This document shows positions 50,088 through 59,543 of a stretch of DNA of 64,000 nt, piece after piece. The notes beneath the pieces were generated by a model. The model worked only from the letters and a program-made list of their open reading frames with translations. It made no database searches and was not told the DNA's origin. Each line of letters begins with the position of its first letter. The first letter of the stretch is position 1. Origin of the DNA: Agarivorans sp. Alg241-V36 (GTDB taxonomy: Bacteria > Pseudomonadota > Gammaproteobacteria > Enterobacterales > Celerinatantimonadaceae); NCBI RefSeq assembly GCF_900537085.1, contig NZ_UNRE01000001.1, forward strand, positions 749,163 through 813,162, in the 5' to 3' direction. The translations under genes and the position numbers were made by a program.

Positions 50088-50618
50088 ATGAATAAACGCA
50101 TTTTCTATTATCTACTGCCTCTTATGGCCTTTCTGTTCATGGCTGTGTTTTTATATCGTGGTTTGTACAGTGATGCTACTGAACTTGAATCAGTATTAAT
50201 TGGCAAGCCCGTTCCGCAATTCACTTTACAAGATATTTATCAGCAAGATAAGCAACACGACGCTGCGATTTTTAAGGGTGAACCCTTGCTGCTAAACGTT
50301 TGGGCTACCTGGTGTCCAACCTGTCGAGCCGAGCACACTTTTCTTAACTCCTTGGCTGAGCAGGGCGTGAAGATTGTCGGTTTGAATTACAAAGACGATC
50401 GCATTAAAGCGATAAAGTGGCTGGAGCAACTCGGTAATCCTTATCAAGTTAACTTGTACGATGGCAAAGGCCTGCTGGCATTAGATTTGGGTGTGTATGG
50501 TGCGCCAGAAACCTATTTCATAGATAGCCAAGGTGTGATTCGTTATCGCCATGTGGGTGATGTAAACGCGCGTAATTGGCAAGCGGAACTTGCGCCAATA
50601 TTTGCTGGTTTGGATTAA
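50088..50618 (+). CDS. ccmG: Thiol:disulfide interchange protein CcmG/DsbE
   Basis: A 176-residue membrane-anchored periplasmic thioredoxin. The redox motif is WATWCPTCRAEH, with C76 and C79. It has an N-terminal helix (about 5-23). It keeps the apocytochrome CxxCH cysteines reduced before heme attachment. The next gene, ccmH, starts 2 bp after its stop. Confidence 0.95.
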   Translation: MNKRIFYYLLPLMAFLFMAVFLYRGLYSDATELESVLIGKPVPQFTLQDIYQQDKQHDAAIFKGEPLLLNVWATWCPTCRAEHTFLNSLAEQGVKIVGLNYKDDRIKAIKWLEQLGNPYQVNLYDGKGLLALDLGVYGAPETYFIDSQGVIRYRHVGDVNARNWQAELAPIFAGLD

Positions 50619-50620
50619 TC

Positions 50621-51091
50621 ATGATGAAAACACTACAAAGCTTTTTAACGGTGTTATTGCTTAGCTTGCCTATTATGGCGAACGCAGCCATTTCAGCTCA
50701 CGAATTCGATAGCCCGGAGCAAGAAGAACTGTTTAGAGAGCTAACGCGTGAGTTGCGTTGCCCTAAATGTCAAAACAACAACATCTCAGACTCAAACGCT
50801 GGACTTGCTCAAGACTTACGTGAGAAAACCTATCAAATGGTTAAATCGGGCAGTGATAAGCAAGAAGTATTGGATTACATGGTGGCTCGCTACGGCAACT
50901 TCGTGCGCTACGATCCCCCTTTAACGCCAGCAGTACTCACTCTGTGGGTTGCGCCAATACTGATTATATTGATTGGTGGATTTACTGTATGGCGACTAGC
51001 TAGAAGACGAAAAGACGCAAAATCTGCGCTAGATTTAGCCGAACAAGAACGCCTTGAACAGCTAATTAAACAAACGGAGCAAGATAAATAA
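50621..51091 (+). CDS. ccmH: Cytochrome c maturation protein CcmH
   Basis: A 156-residue protein with a signal peptide (cleavage likely after MANAA), the conserved LRCPKCQNNNISDSNA motif (C47, C50), and one C-terminal transmembrane helix (about 105-125). It acts in thioreduction of apocytochrome c with CcmG. I start at ATG 50621 because the frame open to 50576 only shadows ccmG. In E. coli, CcmH is fused to the CcmI-like part; here they are separate genes. Confidence 0.93.
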   Translation: MMKTLQSFLTVLLLSLPIMANAAISAHEFDSPEQEELFRELTRELRCPKCQNNNISDSNAGLAQDLREKTYQMVKSGSDKQEVLDYMVARYGNFVRYDPPLTPAVLTLWVAPILIILIGGFTVWRLARRRKDAKSALDLAEQERLEQLIKQTEQDK

Positions 51092-52359
51092 TGACAGTAT
51101 TTTGGTTGGCTGCTGCCGTTTTAACCGCGTTAGCCGTGGCTGTTGTTGTATGGCCGTTATGGCGACAACGAGACAGTCGCTCAGTGACTCAAACTGAGTT
51201 AAATAAAACTCTCTACAAAGATAGATTAATTGAGATTGAACAAGAAAATGCGCAAGGCTTAGCGGAAGACAGCTCAGTGTTAGTGAGCGAACTTCAGCAT
51301 AATTTGCTGGATGATATTCCCGAAGAAACCAATACCAAACATAGCTCTATTTCACCTTGGGTGGCTCTACCTGGTGTGGTTTTTGTAGTGGCTATTTCCA
51401 TTGGCATGTATCTCAAATTAGGCAGTGCTGAGAAGGTTCAAGATTGGCAGGCTATTGTACAAAAAATGCCAGAACTGAGTAATAAAGTGCTGCTTGGCCA
51501 AGGTGGTGAGGTAAGTGAACAAGACTTAAGTGACTTTGCCTTGGGACTCCGAACCAAGCTGCATCAAGATCCTAGCGATACTCGTGGCTGGTTTTTATTG
51601 GCTAAAGTTGGCCAAGCGCTAAATCGTTTAGACATTATGACTGATGCGGCAGAGCAAGCTTATATGCGCGATTCAAGCAGCGCCAATATTATAGCTGTAT
51701 ATGCTCAATCCTTATTCTACAGTGGTGAACCCAGTGAACAAGCTCGAGCTGAGCGACTGTTAGTATTAGCCCTGCAGCAAGATTCAAGTCAATTAGAGCT
51801 TTGGTCTTTATATGCCTTTATGGCATTGGAGCAACAACAGTTTCAGTTGGCTATTGACCGCTGGCAACAAATGCTAAGTTTGGTGGATGCTGATTCTGAG
51901 CGCTATCAAATGCTGCAACAAAGCATTGAATTTGCTGAAGGGCAAATTGCTCAGCAGCAGGCGCCAGCTATTGAGCCAGCTCCTGTTGAGGACACAGTGG
52001 TTGCAAACAACCCCGCGAGTGGCCCTAGCTACAGCATTACGGTAGACGTAAAAGACGGGCTTGAAGTGCCTGGCTCAAGTTTCTTGTTTGTGTTCGCTAA
52101 GTCTGTGAACGGGCCGCCAATGCCCTTAGCAGCCAAAAAAGTCGCACATCCACGTTTTCCATTAACGGTGAATTTGTCAGACAGTGATAGCATGATGGAA
52201 GGTTTAAAGCTTTCTCAGCAAGGTGATTTTTATATTACCGCTCGCTTATCTTACGATAACAATGTACAAACCATTGAAGGCGATTGGGAAGGGCGATCTT
52301 CTGCTATTTCTCAAGGGACAGGACAAGTAATAAGCTTACTTATCGATACTCCTTTGTAA
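51091..52359 (+). CDS. ccmI: Cytochrome c maturation protein CcmI (TPR)
   Basis: A 422-residue apocytochrome c chaperone. Two N-terminal transmembrane helices (about 3-22 and 88-107) are followed by TPR repeats (about 140-285) and a C-terminal periplasmic beta domain (about 310-420). It corresponds to the second half of E. coli CcmH. It overlaps ccmH by one base and ends at a strong terminator, closing the operon. Confidence 0.92.
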   Translation: MTVFWLAAAVLTALAVAVVVWPLWRQRDSRSVTQTELNKTLYKDRLIEIEQENAQGLAEDSSVLVSELQHNLLDDIPEETNTKHSSISPWVALPGVVFVVAISIGMYLKLGSAEKVQDWQAIVQKMPELSNKVLLGQGGEVSEQDLSDFALGLRTKLHQDPSDTRGWFLLAKVGQALNRLDIMTDAAEQAYMRDSSSANIIAVYAQSLFYSGEPSEQARAERLLVLALQQDSSQLELWSLYAFMALEQQQFQLAIDRWQQMLSLVDADSERYQMLQQSIEFAEGQIAQQQAPAIEPAPVEDTVVANNPASGPSYSITVDVKDGLEVPGSSFLFVFAKSVNGPPMPLAAKKVAHPRFPLTVNLSDSDSMMEGLKLSQQGDFYITARLSYDNNVQTIEGDWEGRSSAISQGTGQVISLLIDTPL

Positions 52360-52430
52360 CTATGTATTGATATTGTAAGTGTTAATAGTTTTTACTATTC
52401 AGTTCTGAACATAGATGCCATAATGAAAAG

Positions 52431-52453
52431 AGGTTGCTAAGCAACCTTTTTTT
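52431..52453 (+). terminator. Intrinsic terminator of the ccm operon
   Basis: AGGTTGC and GCAACCT form a perfect 7-bp stem with a TAA loop, preceded by an A-rich run and followed by T7 (counting the stem end). It lies 71 bp after ccmI and before mlaA. Confidence 0.92.
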
Positions 52454-52518
52454 ATTTGTATTCGCAAATTGTTAAGTGTCGATTTGCGATAGGTATCTGA
52501 CCAAGGAAGGGGGTCTGA

Positions 52519-53292
52519 GTGCGCAGAGTGGTTACAGCTTTTTTGATGTCTGCTGTTATGTTGTCTACTGCATCCACCACAATGGCTAATGAAGCAGAGG
52601 CCTTTGACGAGCCTTATCAAGACTTCTCCGATCCCTTCGAGGGCTTCAATCGAAGCATGTGGAACTTCAATTACAACTATTTGGATAAACCGCTTTATCG
52701 CCCAGTAACCCATGTGTACGCCAAGTTCTTACCCTTTGGTATTCGTGAAGCCATGAATAATGTGATTCGTAATTTAGAAGAACCCGCTAGTTTTGCTAAC
52801 CACCTGCTGCAAGGTAAAGTTGAACGTGCTTCTAATAACCTCGTTCGATTTTTGTTTAATTCTAGCTTTGGTATTTTTGGCATTTTTGATTTAATGGGTC
52901 GCTCCGGTGTACAGCGAGACATTGAAGAGTTTGGCGACGTAATGGGATTTTACGGAGTGCCAGAAGGACCTTATGTCATGTTGCCAGTACTAGGGCCAAC
53001 TACTGTTCGCAAAGAAGTCGGTGATTGGGTAGATGCCTTTGCCTCACCGCTAACTAACCTAACGTTTGCCGAACAAGTGATTAAATGGGGCTTAGATGGC
53101 CTGTATAAACGAGCGTCAGTTATTGAGCAAGAACCGCTATTAGATAACTCGCTAGACAGCTATACCTTTGTTAAAGATGCCTACCTGCAGTATCGCTTAT
53201 ATCGCTTCTATAATGGCAAGCCGCCAACGTCTTCAAAACAAGATATTGATTCAGCTTTAGAAGATTATTTAGACGAGTTAGAAGAATATTAA
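52519..53292 (+). CDS. mlaA: MlaA/VacJ-family phospholipid transport protein
   Basis: A 257-residue outer-membrane protein that removes misplaced phospholipids from the outer leaflet as part of the Mla pathway. The family signature DPFEGFNRSMWNFN and LRNLEEPA-like segment (IRNLEEPASFANHLLQG) are present. Unlike E. coli MlaA, the signal peptide (about 1-23, ending TMANEA) contains no cysteine, so there is no lipobox. An in-frame TGA directly before the GTG start rules out an upstream extension. AAGGAAGG precedes the start. An acidic C-terminal tail (EDYLDELEEY) extends past the E. coli end. Confidence 0.93.
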   Translation: MRRVVTAFLMSAVMLSTASTTMANEAEAFDEPYQDFSDPFEGFNRSMWNFNYNYLDKPLYRPVTHVYAKFLPFGIREAMNNVIRNLEEPASFANHLLQGKVERASNNLVRFLFNSSFGIFGIFDLMGRSGVQRDIEEFGDVMGFYGVPEGPYVMLPVLGPTTVRKEVGDWVDAFASPLTNLTFAEQVIKWGLDGLYKRASVIEQEPLLDNSLDSYTFVKDAYLQYRLYRFYNGKPPTSSKQDIDSALEDYLDELEEY

Positions 53293-53295
53293 TTA

Positions 53296-53330
53296 AGCTG
53301 AACTATGCTTGTAGGTAGTATAGTTCAGCT
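53296..53330. repeat. 11-bp inverted repeat after mlaA
   Basis: AGCTGAACTAT and ATAGTTCAGCT are perfect complements around a 13-nt loop, 3 bp after the mlaA stop. No T-run follows. It resembles the hairpin after the che block in size and in having AGCTG/CAGCT ends. Confidence 0.6.
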
Positions 53331-53503
53331 CGCCTAAAGGCCTTCATTGCTAGTGTTAGCGCTGCCTATTCAAAATTGGTTTTTTGCATACCTTTACGTG
53401 GTATAAATTTTATACATGCCTACTGGCGTTGTAGTTACTTTGCTTATATTATCAACTGATTAGACCATTCAAATACTATTAACATATTAATTAATAAGGA
53501 TAT

Positions 53504-54514
53504 TTGGCGAGAGTGCAGGAGCGCGACGATAGTCCCTTATACGGGATCTCAATTTTAGTTGTAGAAGATGAAGTGGTATTTCGTCAGCAGTTGCTCGCGT
53601 TTTTGACTCAACAAGGCGCAATGGTAGGTGCTGTAGGAGATGGACAAGAAGCTCTTAACGCCATCAATCAACAACACTACGATATCATTTTGATGGACCT
53701 CATCATGCCGCGCATGAATGGGGTCGAACTGTTGCAACGCTTAGACAACTTCCCTGGAAGTGTGGTGGTTATTTCCGGTAAAAGCACCATGGCCGATTTA
53801 CGTAAAGTATTACAGCTTGGGGCTAGTGACTTCTTAGTTAAACCGCTGACTGATTTTAATGAGTTAACCGACACCATTCTTGCCAACCTTTCGATGGCTC
53901 ATGAGCACAGCCTACAAATGGAGTTTGCTGAGTTTGATGAGCATAAAGCCCACTTCAAAGCCAATGATGCTCAAGCGAGCATGGTGTTAAACGAAATCCT
54001 TCCGGAAAACACCCAAGAGATTATTGGGTTCTTTTGTCATTATCGGCTAAAGGGGCAAACCCTATTCCCGATTATCAAGCAAATTGATGAGCATCATGTA
54101 GGGTTTTTGGTGGTTGATATTTGCTTATTGGGCGATGAAGGAGTTGTTGCTGCGGTAATCATCAATGGCTTTTTCCAAGACATGTGGAATCGCTTTTTGG
54201 TTAATGATCCTACAGCGCTTCAACCTAGCGAAGCACTTAGTACGCTTAACCGTATTATTAAAGCCGCTGACTTACGCGCACCCGTTGCTTGTTTGTATGG
54301 TGTGATAGAGCACGACCAAGTGTTGTTCGCCAATGCGGGTTTGTTAGATGCGCCAACTCCTTTTGATGCGGCTCATCCCGGAATGCCTTTAGGTCTTAAC
54401 GCCGATGCACATTACTTAGAAAGCATAGGAAAGTTGTCTGACATAGGCTTTAGCTTGCGCTTCAAAAACCTGGCTGACGATCGCATTAACCTCAAACTCT
54501 TCCCGGTAAATTAG
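53504..54514 (+). CDS. rssB: RssB-like response regulator
   Basis: A 336-residue two-domain regulator. The receiver (about 14-130) has phospho-acceptor D65 in IILMDLIMPRMNG and an RssB-like switch region (VVISGKSTMADLRKVLQLGA). The C-terminal half is a PP2C-like fold without the metal-binding aspartates of active phosphatases. Length and order match E. coli RssB (337 residues), the adaptor that delivers RpoS to ClpXP. The TTG start has AAGGA only 3 nt away, so the GTG at 53513 is possible. RpoS targeting is inferred from similarity. Confidence 0.75.
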   Translation: MARVQERDDSPLYGISILVVEDEVVFRQQLLAFLTQQGAMVGAVGDGQEALNAINQQHYDIILMDLIMPRMNGVELLQRLDNFPGSVVVISGKSTMADLRKVLQLGASDFLVKPLTDFNELTDTILANLSMAHEHSLQMEFAEFDEHKAHFKANDAQASMVLNEILPENTQEIIGFFCHYRLKGQTLFPIIKQIDEHHVGFLVVDICLLGDEGVVAAVIINGFFQDMWNRFLVNDPTALQPSEALSTLNRIIKAADLRAPVACLYGVIEHDQVLFANAGLLDAPTPFDAAHPGMPLGLNADAHYLESIGKLSDIGFSLRFKNLADDRINLKLFPVN

Positions 54515-54730
54515 TCTCTTAAGTGACTAGAACGCATTGAGTGAACTTTTTAGTGTTGAGAACATGGCTTAGGCCTAATCTACAGGGCTTCTTCGCTATT
54601 CTTAGAATCCAAAGTTATTAAAAGTAGCATAATGTTATAGCGCGGTTACTAGTAGTGGTCAGCTTTATCAGTTAGTCTGAGCTTGTTTTATATTCTATAA
54701 CGATATAACGAATTAAGAGCTGAAGACTAA

Positions 54731-55636
54731 ATGGAAAATTATAACTTAACTCATCTTAAAGCATTAGAAGCCGAGAGTATCCATATCATCCGTGAAGTAG
54801 CGGCTGAATTCGACAACCCGGTAATGCTGTACTCTGTGGGTAAAGACTCCGCGGTAATGCTTCATTTAGCGCGTAAAGCTTTCTATCCCGGAAAAATTCC
54901 TTTCCCGCTATTGCACGTAGACACCGACTGGAAGTTTAAAGAAATGATCCAGTTCCGTGATCGCATGGCAGAGAAGTACGACTTCGAATTACTGGTGCAC
55001 AAAAATCCTGAAGGCCTAGAAATAGGCATCGGCCCATTTACTCACGGCAGTGCTGTGCATACAGATGTAATGAAAACCCAAGGCTTAAAGCAGGCGCTAA
55101 ACAAGTATCAATTTGATGCAGCCTTTGGCGGTGCCCGTCGTGATGAAGAGAAGTCTCGTGCCAAAGAGCGCGTTTATTCTTTCCGTGATAAAAACCACCG
55201 TTGGGATCCAAAATCACAGCGCCCAGAGTTATGGAATACCTACAACTCTAAGGTGAATAAAGGTGAAAGCATTCGTGTATTCCCGCTATCTAACTGGACT
55301 GAGTTAGATATTTGGCAATACATCTACTTAGAGAATATTGAAATTGTTCCTCTTTACTTATCTCAAGAACGACCTGTAGTAGAGCGTGATGGCACCTTAA
55401 TCATGGTTGATGATGAGCGCATGCCTGTTGAAGAAGGGGAGATTCAACACAAAATGGTTCGTTTTCGCACATTAGGCTGTTACCCGTTAACCGGTGCAGT
55501 AGAGTCGGAAGCGACAACTCTGCCTGAAGTTATTCAAGAAATGCTGTTGACCAAAACCTCTGAGCGACAAGGTCGTGTGATTGACCACGACAGCGCGGGC
55601 TCGATGGAGAAGAAGAAGATGGAAGGTTATTTCTAA
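54731..55636 (+). CDS. cysD: Sulfate adenylyltransferase subunit 2
   Basis: A 301-residue PP-loop ATP pyrophosphatase subunit of ATP sulfurylase, which makes adenosine 5'-phosphosulfate. The P-loop is [11 protein letters not shown] (about 34-44), and [16 protein letters not shown] is conserved. It is the first gene of the cysD-cysN-permease-cysC run, with about 215 bp of upstream non-coding DNA that should hold a CysB-type promoter, although I could not identify the site. Confidence 0.97.
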   Translation: MENYNLTHLKALEAESIHIIREVAAEFDNPVMLYSVGKDSAVMLHLARKAFYPGKIPFPLLHVDTDWKFKEMIQFRDRMAEKYDFELLVHKNPEGLEIGIGPFTHGSAVHTDVMKTQGLKQALNKYQFDAAFGGARRDEEKSRAKERVYSFRDKNHRWDPKSQRPELWNTYNSKVNKGESIRVFPLSNWTELDIWQYIYLENIEIVPLYLSQERPVVERDGTLIMVDDERMPVEEGEIQHKMVRFRTLGCYPLTGAVESEATTLPEVIQEMLLTKTSERQGRVIDHDSAGSMEKKKMEGYF

Positions 55637-55739
55637 GAGAAATAGCAGGCCTCTAAACAGTATTTACCCGCACACCTTAATGAGCGGGAATGGAACAAGA
55701 ATTTTGACGCTGGCGAAAAGCTAGGAAAGCGAGGATACC

Positions 55740-57161
55740 ATGTCTCATCAATCAACCTTGATTGCTTCAGATATTAAAGAGTACTTACAACAACACGAAC
55801 AGAAACAGTTACTACGTTTATTAACCTGTGGCAGTGTGGATGACGGTAAGAGCACCTTAATTGGCCGTTTATTGCACGATTCAAAAATGATTTTTGAAGA
55901 TCAGTTAGCGACCATTAAAAATGATTCAAAACGTTTTAACACCACTGATGGCGAGTTTGACTTAGCCCTATTGGTTGACGGCCTGCAGTCGGAGCGTGAG
56001 CAAGGCATCACCATCGACGTAGCCTACCGTTATTTTTCAACAGAAAAGCGTAAGTTTATTATTGCCGATACTCCGGGGCATGAGCAATATACCCGAAACA
56101 TGGCAACGGGCGCGTCAAACTGTGATTTGGCTATTGTGATGATTGACGCACGTTACGGTGTGCAAGTGCAAACTCGTCGTCACAGCTTTATCGTTTCAAC
56201 ACTAGGCATTAAGCAAGTGATTGTTGCGATTAATAAAATGGACCTGGTCGAGTTCTCAGAAGCTCGCTTTGAAGAAATTAAAGCGGAATACGAAAAGTTT
56301 GCTGAGAATTTGAATATTGATAGCATCAAATTTGTACCAATTTCAGCCCTAAACGGTGACAACGTAGTTGAGCGCAGCGAACAAAGTGCGTGGTATCACG
56401 GTGAAACGCTAATGGGCATGTTAGAAAGTGCGCCAATTAGCGCCGGTCAAAACTTTGATGACTTCCGCTTTCCGGTTCAATATGTAAATCGCCCTAACTT
56501 AGATTTTCGTGGTTTCTGCGGAACCATAAGCTCTGGTGTAGTGCGCAAAGGCGATGAAGTGACTTCTTTGCCATCAGGCAAAATCTCAAAAGTGAAAAGC
56601 ATCGTAACTTTTGATGGTGAAATTGATGAAGCTTATGCGCCAATGGCGGTAACACTTACCTTAGAAGACGAGATTGATGCAAGTCGCGGTAACATGCTAG
56701 TACATAGCAACAATAAGCCTTGGGTAGCCAGCAGCGCTGAAGCGACTGTGGTTTGGATGGCAGAAGAGCCAATGATTGCCAACAAACAATACGATTTCAA
56801 ACTGGCGTCTAAAACCACTTCAGGTTCCATCGCTAAAATTGAGCATCAAATTGATGTGAATACTTTAGAAGAGCAAGATGCGGTTCGCCTTGGTTTAAAC
56901 GAGATTGGTTCTTGCCAAATTCAGTTTAGCCAGCAAGTTGCTTTTGATGCTTATAACAAAGCCAAAGGCACTGGTTCATTCATTATTATTGACCGTATCT
57001 CCAATGTCACTGTAGGTGCCGGTATTATTACCGCCAAAGGCAGTTTAGAAGAAACAGGGCAACAGCAGGAGTTCTCGGCATTTGAGCTAGAACTTAATGC
57101 GCTTGTTCGTAAACACTTCCCGCATTGGGATGCTAAAGACTTAAGCGAATTACTTAAGTAA
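55740..57161 (+). CDS. cysN: Sulfate adenylyltransferase subunit 1 (GTPase)
   Basis: A 473-residue EF-Tu-like GTPase that drives the ATP sulfurylase reaction of CysD by GTP hydrolysis. G1 is GSVDDGKST (31-39), G3 is [12 protein letters not shown] and G4 is NKMD. No APS kinase domain is fused; cysC is a separate gene downstream. GAGGAT precedes the ATG. The stop overlaps the next gene by one base. Confidence 0.97.
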   Translation: MSHQSTLIASDIKEYLQQHEQKQLLRLLTCGSVDDGKSTLIGRLLHDSKMIFEDQLATIKNDSKRFNTTDGEFDLALLVDGLQSEREQGITIDVAYRYFSTEKRKFIIADTPGHEQYTRNMATGASNCDLAIVMIDARYGVQVQTRRHSFIVSTLGIKQVIVAINKMDLVEFSEARFEEIKAEYEKFAENLNIDSIKFVPISALNGDNVVERSEQSAWYHGETLMGMLESAPISAGQNFDDFRFPVQYVNRPNLDFRGFCGTISSGVVRKGDEVTSLPSGKISKVKSIVTFDGEIDEAYAPMAVTLTLEDEIDASRGNMLVHSNNKPWVASSAEATVVWMAEEPMIANKQYDFKLASKTTSGSIAKIEHQIDVNTLEEQDAVRLGLNEIGSCQIQFSQQVAFDAYNKAKGTGSFIIIDRISNVTVGAGIITAKGSLEETGQQQEFSAFELELNALVRKHFPHWDAKDLSELLK

Positions 57162-58888
57162 TGAGCATACAGGCCATATTGGTGCTAGTGATTTTCATTG
57201 GCACCATTGCGTCTTTAATTCGTTATCAGCAGTATCCCGCCAAAATCTTTGGTGGGGTAATGTTGCTGTTGTTCGTGCTTGATTTAGTTAGTAGCGATCA
57301 ACTATTGGCCAGTGTTTCGAATCAGGGATTAATGACCCTAGTTCTTTTAATGTTGTGCTCGATAGCCCTGGAAAAAACAAGACTGTTGCGAATGTTGGCT
57401 GCATCTATCATTAAGCCATCGCTTCGTTCTACTTGGTTTAGATTATTTTCAACTACGGTGCTATCTTCAGCAGCGTTAAACAATACTGCAGTAGTCGCCA
57501 CGTTGTTAGCACCTATTCGCAATAACCCTTACCACAGTGCTAGCCGCTTATTGTTGCCCCTATCTTACGCGGCGATATTGGGTGGAACACTTACCTTAAT
57601 TGGTACCTCTACCAACCTAATTGTGAACAGCTTGCTAATCGAAAGCACTGGTGAGAGCTTGGGCTTTTTTGATTTCACCTTAATAGGCTTGGTTGCGGTG
57701 GTAGCCTGTGGCTTTACCTTAGCGTTTTTTTCGCGCTATTTACCCGATCATAAGCGTGAAGAGAATAATTATCACCGCTATTTTATTGATGCAAAGATTC
57801 AAGCTGATTCAGCCTTAATAGGTAAGAGTGTTGAAGAAAACGGTCTGCGCCATTTAGAATCACTTTTTCTTGTGGAAATTGTTCGAGATGGAAAGCTGAT
57901 TAGCCCGGTAGCGCCAAGCGAGGTGATGCAGCAAAGCGATAGGCTTATTTTTAGCGGCGATGTCACTAAAGTCATGCAACTAAACCAATTCTCAGGCTTG
58001 CAAACCTTTGCTGATTCTAATGGCTTATTGGGTTCTAACCTAACCGAAGTGGTTATTCGCCCTGAGAGTATGTTAGTAGGTAAAAGCTTAAAGGGTGCTG
58101 GCTTTCGCGCTCGCTTTGATGCGGCTGTTGTAGCCATTAAGCGAGACGGCGAAAGAGTATCTGGGAAGCTAGGCGAAATAACCTTGCAGGCAGGTGACTT
58201 TTTGGTGTTGGCGGTGGGCGCCGATTTTAAGTCGCGCACTAATCTAAGCAAAAACTTTATTGTGGTTAGTGGGGTAGAGCCCGACACCCGTTTAAATGGC
58301 ACTTCAGAGCTTATTGCTATTGGTGGCTTTGTTTTAGCTGTAGGTGCTGCGGCCCTTGGCTTAGTGAGCTTATTTAAAGCGATGGTTGTTTTGTTAGGCG
58401 GTTTAATCTTTTTCAGGTGCTTAACACCCAGCGAGTTAGTGCGCCGTTTCCCCAAGGAAATCTGGTTGATAGTCGCCTCAGCTTTGGCCTTATCGCAGGC
58501 GATGCATAATGCTGGCTTAGTAGAGCTGCTTGAAAGCTTGTTTAACGGCGGCTTAAGTGGCCAATGGTTTATGCTGAGCTTAGTGGCTGTGTACTTATTA
58601 ACTTGGATATTTACTGAGTTGGTTACCAATAACGCCGCGGCAGCCTTAATGTTCCCTTTAGCTTATGGCTTGGCTAATGCATTGGGAGCAAACCCAATGA
58701 CTTTTGTTATGACAGTAGCTTTTGCCGCAAGCGCCAGCTTTGTCAGCCCTTATGGCTATCAAACCAATTTAATGGTTTATAACGCAGGGCGCTATAGCTT
58801 GCGAGATTTTGTTAAGTTAGGTTTACCGGTAGCCTTGGTTTATGGCTTGGTGGTATTAATACTGGTTCCAATAGTTTTTCCTTTGTAG
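57161..58888 (+). CDS. SLC13-family permease with two RCK_C domains (putative sulfate transporter)
   Basis: A 575-residue polytopic membrane transporter of the DASS/SLC13 type. The transmembrane helices are split by two TrkA-C (RCK_C) domains at about 210-280 and 295-370 (VGKSLKGAGFRARFDAAVVA). The family motif NNTAVVATLLAPI, TLIGTSTNLIVNSLL and the C-terminal TNNAAAALMFPLA are intact. It begins inside the cysN stop and precedes cysC, so sulfate is the likely substrate, as for the algal SAC1/SLT-like proteins. The substrate is inferred from context. Confidence 0.88.
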   Translation: MSIQAILVLVIFIGTIASLIRYQQYPAKIFGGVMLLLFVLDLVSSDQLLASVSNQGLMTLVLLMLCSIALEKTRLLRMLAASIIKPSLRSTWFRLFSTTVLSSAALNNTAVVATLLAPIRNNPYHSASRLLLPLSYAAILGGTLTLIGTSTNLIVNSLLIESTGESLGFFDFTLIGLVAVVACGFTLAFFSRYLPDHKREENNYHRYFIDAKIQADSALIGKSVEENGLRHLESLFLVEIVRDGKLISPVAPSEVMQQSDRLIFSGDVTKVMQLNQFSGLQTFADSNGLLGSNLTEVVIRPESMLVGKSLKGAGFRARFDAAVVAIKRDGERVSGKLGEITLQAGDFLVLAVGADFKSRTNLSKNFIVVSGVEPDTRLNGTSELIAIGGFVLAVGAAALGLVSLFKAMVVLLGGLIFFRCLTPSELVRRFPKEIWLIVASALALSQAMHNAGLVELLESLFNGGLSGQWFMLSLVAVYLLTWIFTELVTNNAAAALMFPLAYGLANALGANPMTFVMTVAFAASASFVSPYGYQTNLMVYNAGRYSLRDFVKLGLPVALVYGLVVLILVPIVFPL

Positions 58889-58920
58889 TGATTTTATTTA
58901 AATAGCAGAGTAGGCGAGTT

Positions 58921-59529
58921 ATGGATAAAAAGAGCGAGAATGTGGTTTGGCATAACCATAGCGTTAATCGAGAGTTGCGCACTATGAAAAAAGGCCACAA
59001 ACCCTGCGTGCTGTGGTTCACTGGTTTAAGTGGTTCAGGCAAATCTACCATCGCTAATGCGGTTGATTACTTATTGTATCAACGTGGTGTTCATACTTAT
59101 GTTCTTGATGGTGATAACGTTCGCCATGGACTTAATGGTGATTTAGGCTTCTCTGATATCGACCGTGTGGAAAACATTCGCCGTATTGGTGAAGTGGCCA
59201 AGTTATTTGTCGATGCAGGTTTAGTGGTCTCTACTGCTTTTATTTCTCCCTTTAAAGCTGATCGAAGTTTGGTTCGCAACCAACTAGAAGCTGGTGAGTT
59301 TTTTGAGGTGTTTATTGATACTCCACTAGAAGTATGTGAACAGCGCGACCCTAAAGGCTTATATAAAAAAGCACGTAGTGGTGAGATTAAAAACTTCACC
59401 GGTATTAGCTCTGCCTATGAAGCGCCCGAAAAAGCCGATGTACACGTACAAACGGATGGTAAGTCGGTCGAACAGTGTGCAGAGTTCGTGGTAAATGCAC
59501 TTATTAGTGCTGGCATTGTAAAGGCTTAG
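58921..59529 (+). CDS. cysC: Adenylylsulfate kinase
   Basis: A 202-residue APS kinase that phosphorylates adenosine 5'-phosphosulfate to PAPS. The P-loop is GLSGSGKST (35-43); [16 protein letters not shown] and [10 protein letters not shown], with the conserved serine, are present. The length and N-terminal extension match E. coli CysC (201). It follows the permease by 32 bp and precedes a DHH phosphoesterase by 14 bp. Confidence 0.97.
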   Translation: MDKKSENVVWHNHSVNRELRTMKKGHKPCVLWFTGLSGSGKSTIANAVDYLLYQRGVHTYVLDGDNVRHGLNGDLGFSDIDRVENIRRIGEVAKLFVDAGLVVSTAFISPFKADRSLVRNQLEAGEFFEVFIDTPLEVCEQRDPKGLYKKARSGEIKNFTGISSAYEAPEKADVHVQTDGKSVEQCAEFVVNALISAGIVKA

Positions 59530-59543
59530 TAACGAGGTTCTCT

